The notes under the pieces were generated by a model, which was not told the origin of the DNA, searched no databases, and saw only the letters and a list, made by a program, of their open reading frames with translations. Made by a program: the position numbers and the translations under genes. This document shows, one piece after another, positions 53,573-64,000 of a stretch of DNA of 64,000 bases. Numbering within the stretch: position 1 is the first letter of the stretch; each line of letters starts with the position of its first letter. Source of the DNA: Setomelanomma holmii. Its lineage: Eukaryota; Ascomycota; Dothideomycetes; Pleosporales; Phaeosphaeriaceae. Location: positions 39,713 to 103,712 of the forward strand of contig ML978157.1 in assembly GCA_010015745.1 (NCBI GenBank), written 5' to 3'.

Positions 53573-55996
53573 TCATATCATCATACTCTTCCTCCGACTT
53601 GCCGCCCTCTCCGCCCTCAGTGCAGTCGTTTCCTTCGTCTTCTTCTCTTCCTCAACTGCATCTATATTTGCTTTCAGATCGATGGTACTGCTGCTCGGTG
53701 GCAATGTACTCGACGCTTTCTTTTCCTTGACACTATTCCCTCGTGACAGACTTGTACTTGATGTCTTGGTCAGATTAGTGGTGCTGGAGTTCTTGACATT
53801 TCCACTCCCAGTGCACTTATGTACTGCCGGAAGTGCACCTTCAGACTTGTCGACTTTCTTCTCCTCGGTCATAGAAGAGGTGGGTAGCGCAGAGTGGCGG
53901 CGTGCGTTTCGTGCTGACTTGGCGAGATCGGCGATGCGAGTTCGTGGGTTTGCGTTGTCAGCGGGTGAGGAATCAGTGAAGTCGAATATCGCAAGGTTGT
54001 CCTTTGCTGGCTCTTGCTTCACAACGGGCTCCTTGGAGGTTGATTTGGTCGGAGCTTTGCCCAGTAGAGGCTCAGATTCGGCTCGTGAAGCGTTCGGTGC
54101 TGGTGTGGCTGCTTTTCGTTTCGCCACACTCGTCTCGTTGATGAGCGCTGAGATTGCTTTCGAGGCTGTCGAAAGCTTGACTTCTGCCGCCTCAGATGCG
54201 GGTGACGTCTTGATTTCAGAGTCTGTCTCCCGTCTGTCCAGCTTTTGTCTTAGAGGACTTCCTGTCTCAACCTCTTCTTCGCTCGCTCGTCCCGCTATAG
54301 CGGATACCGGCTTCCAGCTCAGCTCATCGCTAGGTTCACGCTTGATGGTCGGCTTGCTCGTGGTCGAAGGCGCGACCTGCGGTTCCACACTTGTTCGTCG
54401 GTCAACGATTGCATCAACAAGCTTCGCATCCGGGCGTCGCATCTTGGTATGTAAGCTCGGCTCTTTGTAGCTGACTTGCGGACGAGCTCTTCTCCCAGGC
54501 CTTCCGGCACCTATCTGATCTACTGCGCTGAGGTCTCCAGGAGGCGGCGTGTCTTTGCTCTCAGGTCGTGATGTCGACGGTTCGGTCGATGGTGGCGAGA
54601 AGAAGTCTTCCACAGCAGGCGTTTTCGGTGGTAATGCGTCGAGGTTGATTTCAGCAGTCGGAACTGGTTCGGGCATAGGCAATAGTGGCAGCTCTGGTGG
54701 AGTTATGGTGCGTGTGATGTTGAGCCTCGGCCGCCCTCGAGAAGTCGGCTTCGGCGCAGCGAGCTTTGCAGGCTTCTCTTGTACTGACGAGCGTTGCTTC
54801 TTGGGCGATACAATAGGATCCGTGTTTACAGGTTCTGTCAATGTCAGCTCTATCTACCAATATTTGCGCGAGAGAACATACTGCTGCTCAACACAGGCCT
54901 TTCCGGAGAAGGTCTAGACTCATTGTTAGAAGCCTCGGTCTCGGCAGGGGCATTTCGGCGGCTGAACCTGAAAGGCTCCACCTTGGACTCGTTCTTGTCC
55001 TCATCTTCTTGCACACTAAACTTGCGCTTCGCCCCGGTCTTGGTAGTCTTCGTGGTCTGCTCTTCCGCGTTCTCTGGAGGTGTTTCGAACACGGACACGC
55101 GACGGATGTTGAGCTTGGGACCGCTTTCTCTCCGCTTCTTACGCGTTTCGAGGTTGACCGACAGCGCAGGCTCTCCGTCATCGGTGGGTTCATCGACTGG
55201 CTCCTCTGTCGCTTGTCCTGGGTTGAACGATATTGGCGCTTCGTTATCATATCGCGATACTGGAGGAGGCCCAATGTCCGGCGATTGGCTGTCTTGACCA
55301 TCTAGAATCTCTCGTAGCTCGTCCGCACTACATATTGTTAGTCGTATCCCGATATCGTTCCCATGATCTCCCATGCATTACCCCCCTTCTGACAAAAAAA
55401 TCCAACATACCCCATAGTTCGACGCGGATAGTATTTGCCCTCGGCAATCGTAGGCAGCATCGCATTCTCCACTTCCTGCAAGCCGAGTCCACTTCTCCAC
55501 TGCCTCTCATCTGGACTTCGTCGAGTCGCCGCTAGTTGGCTTTTGCATCGTGGTCGCGTGTCCTCTTTCTTCAATTGCCCGAGCTCTGCGACCAAGCCTC
55601 CAAGCTCTAACATCTTGGCTTCCAGCTTTGCTTTGACGGCATCGATATTCTCGAATGAGGGGCGCGAAGAGTGCAATTCGAGCGTGTTCTGTAGTTGCAG
55701 CACTTGTTCGCGCAGAGAGAGATTTTCGGCGAGGAGGCGTGAGCAGTCATTTTCGAGGCTGCGGATGCGGATTGATTGTTGCGAGTTTATCCTGCGTCGC
55801 ATTAGCTTTTGCTCAGCCATCTTCTGTGCAAGCAAACATACTTTGCAAGCTCGCGATTCTGCCTCAGAAATCTTCGTTTGACTACACCAATCTTGTTAGC
55901 CCCCATTCCAATACTACCTCTCGGGGTCGCCTCACCAGCATCAATCGTCTCCGCCGACGGCTGCGGCGCTATCGGCGGCTCATTCAAGCGCGCCAT
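53573..55996 (-). CDS. sgo1: Shugoshin, centromeric cohesion protector
   Basis: Protects centromeric cohesin by recruiting PP2A and helps chromosome biorientation. Exons are 55996-55842, 55791-55411, 55327-54882 and 54834-53573, with introns of 50, 83 and 47 nt; the product is 747 residues. The N-terminal coiled coil is VVKRRFLRQNRELAKINSQQ, SIRIRSLENDCSRLLAENLS, LREQVLQLQNTLEL at about residues 35-90, the family's PP2A-binding region. The C-terminal basic SGO motif is GRRARPQVSYKEPSLHTKMR at about residues 442-461, the part that binds Bub1-phosphorylated H2A. The middle is unstructured and rich in Ser, Pro, Glu and Lys. A possible 45-nt intron (GTGAGG...AACAAG, 55936-55892) lies in exon 1; it is a multiple of three and has no stop, so either form keeps the frame (747 or 732 residues). 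Confidence 0.9.
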
Positions 55997-56285
55997 CCAC
56001 GCGGAGTAGGTATGTCGAGGTAAAGTATAGTGTCCAAAAGGTGCGTTGAATGCGTGTTTGCGAGGTTGCTTTTCGCTATCCCGATCGTTGTTTCCGTCTC
56101 GTTATCGTCATAATCGAAAAGGCTCCGGGCGTTGTTTACCTTAGCAACCACGCTAAATGTGCGCCAAGAGACAGGGATAATGCGTTGCCACGTGAGAGGG
56201 GCAGAACGCGTTGTGGGACTCGAACATCACGCTTCGCGATTTCAAGAATACTGCGAACTGAAAAGAGTTGGAACTGGTAGGAAAG
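55997..56285. promoter_or_regulatory. Shared divergent promoter, shugoshin and DAD2
   Basis: Only 289 bases separate the starts of two divergent genes that both act at the kinetochore. An ACGCG core (part of the MluI-type MCB element of G1/S genes) occurs around 55997-56005 in reverse reading as CCACGCGGAGTA, and a second CACGCT at 56150. This is suggestive of cell-cycle control but not proof. Confidence 0.35.
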
Positions 56286-56859
56286 ATGTCGAACTACGCG
56301 CGCCCACTTCCATCACATCTGCGCAACCAGTCGCTGGGCGGCTCGCAGCAACAATCGCCAGTGTTGCTGGCCCGCATCGCAGAGAAGAAGGCCGAGCTCG
56401 CGAACCTGAAGGACTTGCAAGCACTGAGCGGCGGTTTGGCGGACCAGATGCAAATGCTTGCCGACAAGCTGTCGACTCTATCAGACGGCACTGAAGGTAC
56501 GTTGGCCGCTGCCACGGTTCTACTGAGAAGTCGGAGTGCAAGGGGACCTCTGATTGATCCGGATGTACATGTACATGATACTGACGTGTCTCATCCCTAG
56601 CGGTCGCAGCAGTCCTCTCCAACTGGCACAATGTCCTTCGCGCTATCAACATGGCGTCCAGTAAGTCTTCCTTCCACACTTGAAATTTTCGTTCATCATC
56701 TGACTACGCGCAGCAAAACTACCGAGGCCAAAAGAGGACGAAGATGCAGATGCAAAGACTGAGGCCGGACCGCCTTTGCCCCAGACTCTCGTCCGCATTC
56801 CCACTCAGCATGCTCCTGCAGTCATCGAACAGGCTAATGCAGGTGCTGCACCAGAATGA
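56286..56859 (+). CDS. dad2: DASH/Dam1 complex subunit Dad2
   Basis: Subunit of the ring complex that couples kinetochores to spindle microtubules. Three exons (56286-56496, 56601-56660, 56714-56859) with introns of 104 and 53 nt give 138 residues. The family signature is continuous across the splice sites: LLARIAEKKAELANLKDLQALSGGLADQMQ, then LADKLSTLSDGTE joined to AVAAVLSNWHNVLRAINMAS, then KLPRPKE. The helical part is heptad-like, as expected for a coiled-coil subunit. The last 40 residues are acidic and Pro-rich and extend beyond the yeast protein. The start ATG is preceded by an in-frame stretch without another ATG nearby. Confidence 0.94.
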
Positions 56860-57499
56860 ATGCGTGCGTGGGCTAAGCAAACGCATGTGCGCCTTACGCT
56901 GAACGACTTGTGTCGCCAGGGGATTGGAAGAGAAGAAGTATTCGGAGCGATTGGTCGCGTATGTTGTCACTGCCATCCGATTCGCGGTAGTAGACGGAGC
57001 GGCAGTCTATCTTCAGCATGGAGAGGCATTTATGCAGCATATCCCAATGTTGAGATATGGTTGGGCCAACGCTTGAAAAGTCTGCACAAGCGACGAACCA
57101 TGAAGCGGATGAGGGTGGTCTGCACTGGTGTCACATGTCACGCTTAGATAGAGATTTGCTCAAAATTACTCCCGAAGTAAAACCACTGAGATACTGTTTG
57201 GGAATGAGCCCATAGTTGCATATGCGACACTATGTCGCTTACCAAATCAAATTCCAATGACATGCTGCAATTCTTAATGCTGTAATGCGCCTAGTCTTTC
57301 AACACCATTGCAAAACTCCAGTGCGTGCGCCTTTGCCGCCATGCGACTGATGCGTAATATTCCCGTTCAGGCTTATTTCTAATTCCAGTAACTCCGCGCT
57401 TTTTGGGCGTCGTGATTCATGATGATGTGCGTTCAATTGATACAAGCCAGACTGTGGTATAGCCCCATAAGGTCGTGCAAGTGTTCGTGGCTGCAGAGC
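56860..57499. other. Convergent intergenic region, DAD2 and YPI1
   Basis: 640 bases between convergent genes, holding the 3' ends of both. No gene or repeat is visible. Confidence 0.45.
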
Positions 57500-58056
57500 C
57501 TATTTCTTGGACTTAGGCATCTTCTCGTATGCGTTGGGGCTGGGCTTACGCCGTGGACGCTTCTGAGGCTTGCCAGAGCCTTCTCCGTGATCGCGCTCGC
57601 AGTCGCCATGATCATGCTCTTGTGGACGGCGGCCTCGCTGACCACCATTTCTTCCGCTTGGTCTAGCCGTGCTGTTGTCTGGCTCGGAGTCTGACTCTGA
57701 GTCGGAAGAAGAATCAGAGGAAGAGTCGTCATCTGAAGATTCGTCGGCGGCACGAGGCTTGTGGTAGATGCAGCAGACTGTCGATGAATGTTAGTCGAGG
57801 TCATGCGATGGCGCGATGCCGGTGGGATACCTTTTGAGGACTTTTTGCCCATGCCTTCGTTGTCGATCACATCTTCTGCCCACTGGATCCGCCTTCTTTC
57901 TGTCGGCTCGGCCCTCAGTCGAAGCACGCCGGAAGGCGCTGACAAACGTAAGACTGGCTGAGGGCGGGTTTCTATCGTTGTGCTGCCGCCACCACGGGTG
58001 GGTGTCGCCGTCCTTGTGGTCGTAGTGGGAGGTCCCATGGTGTTCGAACTTGACAT
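57500..58056 (-). CDS. ypi1: Type 1 phosphatase regulator Ypi1 (inhibitor-3/PPP1R11)
   Basis: Small unstructured regulator of nuclear protein phosphatase 1 (Glc7). Exons 58056-57831 and 57777-57500 with a 53-nt intron give 167 residues. The family core [30 protein letters not shown] runs across the splice junction (residues about 54-83), including the R-I-Q-W docking motif that contacts PP1 and the CCIYH motif. The N-terminus is rich in Thr, Pro and Gly. The C-terminal part is acidic (Ser/Asp/Glu runs) and then basic, ending KMPKSKK. The start chosen, [10 protein letters not shown], follows an in-frame segment that lacks family similarity. Confidence 0.93.
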
Positions 58057-60972
58057 GATCCCCGTGCTTGTGTGAGGTTTGGCGGAGTCTTTAAGTACGA
58101 AGTATACAAAGTGCGGGACTGCAGTGGGGCCGGTCTTGCGCAGGGACCAAAAGCTGTTCCACAAACTGGTTGGTGGGAGTGGCGTGGTGCGCAGAAGACA
58201 GTCACGGGTGAGTGTGATCGGTGCTGTGGCGTGAGGCAGATAAGGAGGGCAAGCAGAAGATTTGCTGAGGAAAAGTCGAGTGTATGTATGGCTTTGTTGG
58301 ACGTTGGTGATTTGCCCGCGTGAGCTTGTATGGCCAGTGCGTCATAGCGATGGCGGCTTCCTCGGTTCGACTTTCCTGCCGTCCCTGGCTTCGTACCCCA
58401 CGTTACACGATTTCTCCACGATCGCTCGTATTGCTTGCCATCTGCCACTTGGGGTGCCCTGCTTGGAAGCTAGAAAGTGGGCGCTGTATGTGAATGGTCA
58501 GATATGGCCGCTCGAGTGCAGTTGCTGCACGTATTGCGGTTCACAGCCCCTACCGTCATGCAGTGCCTTGTTTGTTCGTCGCTTAATTCGGTGAATATCA
58601 CGGCATGCAGGTGAATCGATCGACAGATCTGGAGACTTTGCACATGACAGAATGTGGGAGCCGGTGTGGGCAGCTGCGAATAAATCATTCGTGGGAAGTG
58701 ATTGATGAAATACAACAACGGCAAAAAGCGCACTGCATGTCATCCGTTAGGCTGTATAGTAGAACACATGTTGGGCAGATATGCGCTGTCAGCACATACT
58801 GCGACTTCACTGTTCAAGGTATGAGACAGCGTTCAGTTGAAAGGGACAGCAAAATCCCAACACGACTTAACACGTATAAGGAACACATCAGTGCTCTCTG
58901 ACTTTCCTTTTACAATTCAAGCTTATGCTATTCTACTCTTCCATCGTCTGCATGAAGAGTTCTACCACAAGAGATGTTGCTCCCTTAATTCACGATAGTC
59001 ACGCGATTCGGTAGGTACAATACTTTCCGGTAATTTTGTACACTCATTGCAAATTACCAGCTAGAACCAAGAAAGCAGACGTGAGGATGTAAGACTGGAG
59101 CAAGTGGCTTAAGGCAGTCGGAAGGCTCAACACCACCTAGTCGAACACGAGATGTATGATTGTGAAGTACAAAGACTCGTCACACAATCGATAGTCCGCA
59201 GCCCACGTGCAGCCTCACATCGCCTACTGAAGGAAGCAAGACAGGCCGAACACGTGGTAGGGGATATTTCTTGATTGTTCAGAACACGATTACATCATAC
59301 CAAAGCACACGACTCAACAGCCTGATTCTTATCGGGGCCGTCACGTCGAGAACTTTTCATGTGCTGAGGGTTAATTTACGTCTTTGATGAAGGGGTCGAG
59401 CTTGTCGATCCTCGGCAGACCAGGCGAGATTTGCTGATCCATCGGGCGCTCAGCAAGGCTGTAGCCATCATCGTGAATCCCTGAAGGAATAGCCACGGCT
59501 TCCGCACCACAACATCGCTGTCCGACGACGATGACAAAGGTACGACGCGAGCCACGTCTTCGTCCGACCACTTCAATTGGCATTCGTCATCAACACCAGA
59601 GCTAACGACGAGAGAGAAAAAGGAGATGGCCGGCATGAGTTGCTATGTTTGCAAAAGTTGCACAATTTCGATAAATGACTCTGGCTAAACCAAGGCGGGA
59701 GAAGCTAATATAAGAACGCGTTGGTGTGATATGAGCCTTGGCCCAACGTCCTGCCGCGCACGCAGAGCGGGCTCGGGATCGCGCTGGATGCAGAGGACAG
59801 CTCCGCGCCGTGACGTGCACAGATGAACGACGAGGCAGCAGGCCTGTGGGTACGGGAAATGAAGACTGCGGACCGTGGCGTCTGGACCGGACGTCGCCCA
59901 CTTTGCCCGGAAAGGAGGAATATCGCTTACACAGCAGGGAGGCGTGGGAGCTGTGGTTGAAGGACGAAAACTTCAGACTGGACGCTGAACTGCGGGCTGG
60001 TGACGCGCGAGGTACAAGACGATGGTGTTGATGCGACACCTTCCGGAAGAGGTTCAGGGGCCTTAGGCGCTTCAGCACACTCGTGTGGTCTCGCACAACA
60101 GCAGACCCCGACGACGGCAATCTGTATCCAACCAATCACAATCGTCAGCCGAGCTGTACCTGCATTAGTCGGCCCCATCTGGTGTTAGTGTCTCCACACT
60201 GGGGAGCGGATCTGCCATGTTTCTAAATAAACGGCTAAGTTGCATGCAGCAGCCATTCACCGAGCCTCCTGAGTGAGACACGCCATCTGCTGCGAACGCT
60301 TGTTGGCGAGGCACACAGAGACAATACGAAGCAGCCTCAGCAGCGCGCATATAGAGCTGCGAGAAGTGGCTGTTGTCGTGGGCAAGGAAACCCAGGAATG
60401 TGAAAGACATGTAATTACACAAGATCAAACACTGTGGCTGCGCTTGACGGCAAACCCTGAAGGCCTTCACGTACCGGCGTTACAGGCCTGACCCGTGCAA
60501 CGGCGTGGTGGTCGACCAATCGCGGGCCCTGTCAGCCATTTCCAGACGTCGAGCTCCTCAGAACCAGCGCGGCGCCTCATCTACTCCTCGTGCCCGGTCG
60601 TTCCTTCTCTCTTTAACTCACCCTCGTGGGCGCCACTCCTTCACTAACCTTCACCTCGCCGTCACCACACCTTCCGCCGTCCGCATCTTACCCCAGTCAT
60701 TCTTTTTGGGCCCGGATAGTGTTTGTTGTTGGAATTGGCCTACTGCCGTCTCGCTCCTTGACCGCCCAATTCGACACCTGCGTATACATAGTCGCCTGGG
60801 CCTTACGACCGCGATACGAATCTTACGCTGTAATTATCGACATAGTAACATCTCGAGCACACACATATACAGTATCACTGCCAAACGCACCAGATCCCCT
60901 GGACTCGCTTCGTCTGCGACACGTTGCTAGCATATACGCTTTAGAAACGGATGAGACACACATCTTAGAGCT
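58057..60972. other. Intergenic region of 2.9 kb, no supported gene
   Basis: A minus-strand frame at 59376-59636 and an overlapping one at 59371-59583 are open but unrecognised. Another at 59602-60135 is Arg/Ser-rich and looks like a reverse shadow of a pyrimidine-rich tract. From about 60580 the plus strand is CT-rich, as expected for the promoter and leader of the next gene. Confidence 0.45.
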
Positions 60973-63061
60973 ATGCATCACCAACACCAGCACGCCCACA
61001 TGCATCACCATGTGGGAAGGAGTGCCCACGTTGCTGCCAGTACCTCGGGCTCTCACACCTTGTTAGACCGGGCGAGTCGCGTTCTCATCGCCCGCGCGAC
61101 CTGCACGAACGACAGCGACCCGGGCTGCACCAAGCCTACACAGGTGCCTACCATTGCTATTGTTCTAGCCGTAGCGTATGTTACCAGCTGATTCCTCAAC
61201 AAGTGCGCTGACTGTATGCAGAGTACCCGTTGTCGGTCTCATGATCGTTCTAATCTTCCTCCATCGTAGGAACAACAGACGACTCGCCGCTGAAGATGCG
61301 AAGGACAAGTACAAGTCGTTGGATTTCGGCATGGAGGGCGCTGGAGGCATGAGGAAGGGGAAGAAGGGCCCGGAGATGAGCATCACAGAGAAGGAGATTC
61401 GAGGAGGTCATACTCGCGGTCTCTCTCTCGAGGGCGGCAGCCCCTACATTCTGCCCGTTGGCTTGCACGGCTCACGGGAGTCGTTCCACTCGCTCTCGCG
61501 CTCGCACAATGACCCGCACGATCCATACCGCCCAGTCACCTTCATGACCGACAATCAGAGTGTTCGCAGCCAGTCTCGCGCCTATGGACACGACAATGGA
61601 TCTCTGTACACAACTTCGAGCGGAGGCACGCAGCGAAACAGGATGAACGACGGCTTGCTCAAGAATGCCCAGAGGATGTCAACATCGCACCCAATGCGCG
61701 GCGAGTCATTATCTCCCGATGGCTCGCAGTCGCCAGATCTCAAGTTCCCAGACCCAGCCATCGCCCTGAGCCCTTTGAATCCTCGTTACGACAACGAGCC
61801 GCTGCCAGCACCGCTCGCGCCACCTGCCGAATTGCCTGACTCCAGGGCGGCCCCGAAGCCTGATGTTCCCATAATAGCTGTACCCGAACCTGTTGCCAGG
61901 GAAGTTACCAAATCTCCAGTAGAAGCACCAGCAGCTCCGTCATATCCTCCCCGAATCCAGTCGCAGACAGCCGTCGTCCATCAGCACGCCAACACCATCA
62001 GCATTATCAGCACATCGAGTTATGGCGACGGCTTCCAAGTCACGCCCCCGTCCCCCCGCCAAAGCCAGACTACTCATGTCGCGCAACCCCAACCACTGCG
62101 TCCTCAGCCTCAGCACGATAATGGTCTCGGCGTAGACGAGTTCGGCCATAACACGAACCGCCTCTCTATCATGCGTCCTCTGCCGCCGGATGAGCCGGAT
62201 GAGAATCCTGCACAACGCGCTGAGCGCATCCGATCTTTCTACAAGGAGTACTTCGATGATTCGAAGCCAGAACCCGCTGGCGGACATAATTACACAGACT
62301 ACTACGAGGACTACGGTTCGGAGTATCACCAGGATGGAGCTATCTTTGACACACGCTCGCGTGGCTTTGTCGCAGCACAGCCAAATGCACCATTCGCAGC
62401 TCCCGTCACTCGCCGGGCGATGACTCCTCCTCCACGCGCACCACCCCGATTCCGAAGCAACACTCAGACCGGACCTCGTGGTCCACACATGTCTAACAGC
62501 TCAATGGTGTCTTCGCAATACCAGCCCCGAAACATGTCTTCTATGAGCGGCCGACTACCAGCACCTGGACCTAGGAAACCTCTGCCTCCGCCTTCTGCTC
62601 TGTCATCGCTCCCCACGCCAGCCAAGTTGTCCGCGGACGCAATGGTTTTCAACCCACTCGACTTCGCACCACCTGTTTCATTCAGGGAGAGACAGAACGG
62701 TATGAGGCCTGATAGCCCGTTGGGAAGCCCAAGGCCATTTAGTCCTTCGGTCCGACCTCACACTCCCCTTGCCAGCTCCTATGATGACTTGGCCGTTATG
62801 CCAAGTCCACACATGCTTCGCAAATCAGGTCTATTCACAGGTCTCGACTTTGCGCCGCCACCTCGGTTCCGGGACCCCGGCTCTAACGCCTCAGATGCTG
62901 GCTCGATCCGCTCCAATCGCTCAGGCATGTCTGCTGCTGGCCGGTTTGCCGTTGCCAACGGTGCCAACCGCGTCAGCAAGATTCCCAAGGAGATGGTCTT
63001 CACCAAGGACGATATGATGAGCCAGCTCCGACCCAAGCTAGACATGGTCTCGAAGGCGTAG
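60973..63061 (+). CDS. Single-pass membrane protein with long proline-rich cytoplasmic tail
   Basis: Exons 60973-61175 and 61222-63061 with a 46-nt intron give 680 residues. The N-terminus is His-rich (MHHQHQHAHMHHH) and precedes a short region with a Cys pair (CTNDSDPGC). The intron splits the transmembrane helix, VPTIAIVLAVA joined to VPVVGLMIVLIFLHRR. A basic NNRR and the segment AEDAKDKYKSLDFGM follow; a similar His-rich stretch, helix and HRRxxxxLxxED-KSLDFG block is, to my knowledge, common in Pezizomycotina proteins without assigned function. The tail (about 590 residues) is rich in Pro, Ser and Arg with many PPP and RSxS motifs and no domain. The conserved IPKEMVFTKDDM near the end is probably functional. 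Confidence 0.78.
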
Positions 63062-64000
63062 TGCCTGCCTTTTCCACCAGTTCGACACAGCAACACATAT
63101 CTGATGACAACAATCAGCATCCTCACGCATACACAGGCTCGCTGGCTGAGCTTCACGCCTCCCCTTGATCGATGGATCGACAACGTAAAAGCTCACATAC
63201 ATAGCTCCGCCCTATTGGCGGACGTGACGATTTCCTTCCGAACGGCATAGACAGCGCGTCGGCGACCCATTCTTCACAATTTGAGCTACGACCGTTGCTT
63301 TGTGTAGATGCTTGTTGCACTCCTATTCTCGTTTTCTTCTTCATCGCGACTCCAGCGTACTGTAAATGGTGGTCCGGTCGATTGCTCGCTTCTTAGGGCT
63401 CATACAGCGGTTAGCGGCAATGGTCATGGCGTTAATTGTCTAATTTATATTCTATCCGATAACAATCAGGTGTGAGGGAGGAGGTAGGAAGATTTGTGTG
63501 GGGAGAGAGACTTGAGGGCGATGATGTTTGCATATAGAGTAGGGAATAGGAAATGAAAAGAGGCATTGCAGTTCAGCCTATTTTGTTCCAAATTGATGTT
63601 TGAAGCGCTACATCCATTTCCTACGTGTCGTTTCTGAGTAGGCTAAGTCATCAATATGGTTCGTTCCATCCTCTAATCCATTGCACCAACCAATATCATC
63701 CCAAAAGTAGCACGTCACCATCATTCTTCTATCGAGTCCACACCTTACCTCACCAACAACACGATCCGTCAAATTACACAACCACGAGCTCGAGTCCACT
63801 CATACACAATTGGTCATAGTAAACGAGTCCAATCGCAGCAAAGTAAGGACACAAGCTCACATCGACAAAAGTATGATATCGAGCCTGTCACGTCCTATAA
63901 AACATGAAGCCATAGACTACCCTGCTGTGCCTTAGGCTGGCGTAAGCATTACCACAGTATCTGCTACGTTGCTCATGACTCCCAGCACTGGGTAGGAATA
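63062..64000. other. 3' flank of the membrane protein gene, no further gene seen
   Basis: Contains the gene's 3' region and a stretch with no recognisable frame. The window ends here. Confidence 0.45.

Noticed and set aside
56208..56232. GTTCGAGTCCCAC on the minus strand, tRNA-like
   Set aside because: T-stem pairing fails and no cloverleaf can be built; it lies in the shugoshin/DAD2 promoter.
59371..59636. Two overlapping minus-strand open frames
   Set aside because: Neither has a recognisable motif, a supported start or an intron structure; I could not choose between them.

Overview
The window is nuclear DNA of a filamentous ascomycete. Genes are compact and unevenly spaced, and most introns are 46-56 nt with GT(A/G)NG(T) donors, CTAAY-like branch sites and YAG acceptors. 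Gene content (DASH subunit, shugoshin, HET domain, Zn2Cys6 factor, many BTB/POZ genes, QutR-like protein) fits Pezizomycotina. The BTB expansion suggests Dothideomycetes, but that placement is inference. Gene models were made by hand from reading-frame continuity and splice signals; no transcript or database evidence was available.

Layout. 1-12 kb is a dense housekeeping block: branched-chain aminotransferase, an R3H-SUZ RNA-binding protein, a ZCCHC/RS-rich protein, the splicing factor Cwf18/CCDC12, and a PPR protein. 12-15.3 kb is gene-poor, with decayed repeats of roughly 170-195 bp, a 14-bp minisatellite broken by a 10-N assembly gap, and a 50-bp inverted repeat. 15-23.5 kb holds a Dur3-type urea transporter, a hexose transporter, a tRNA-Phe and a steroid 5-alpha-reductase-like protein. 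24.9-26.2 kb is a Ser/Pro-rich membrane protein. 27.7-33.2 kb is a cluster of five BTB/POZ-like loci, of which one is clearly intact and four carry stops or frameshifts. 35-41 kb pairs a QutR-like (inactive AROM-type) protein with a Zn2Cys6 regulator. 44-51.3 kb has glutathione reductase, two membrane proteins of unknown function and a mitochondrial carrier. 52.4-53 kb is a truncated HET-domain gene. 53.5-58 kb is a cell-division block: shugoshin and DASH subunit Dad2 are divergent neighbours, followed by the PP1 regulator Ypi1. 61-63 kb is a single-pass membrane protein.

The most unusual feature is the tRNA-Phe(GAA) gene at 22016-22155 (minus strand). Besides a normal 14-nt anticodon-loop intron, it has a 53-nt insertion exactly between the 5' T-stem strand and the T-loop. 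The insertion begins GTAAGT and ends CGCAG, has a TTAAT branch-like site, and matches the pre-mRNA introns of this window in length. Removing it restores a perfect T-arm. It looks like a spliceosomal intron inside a Pol III tRNA gene.
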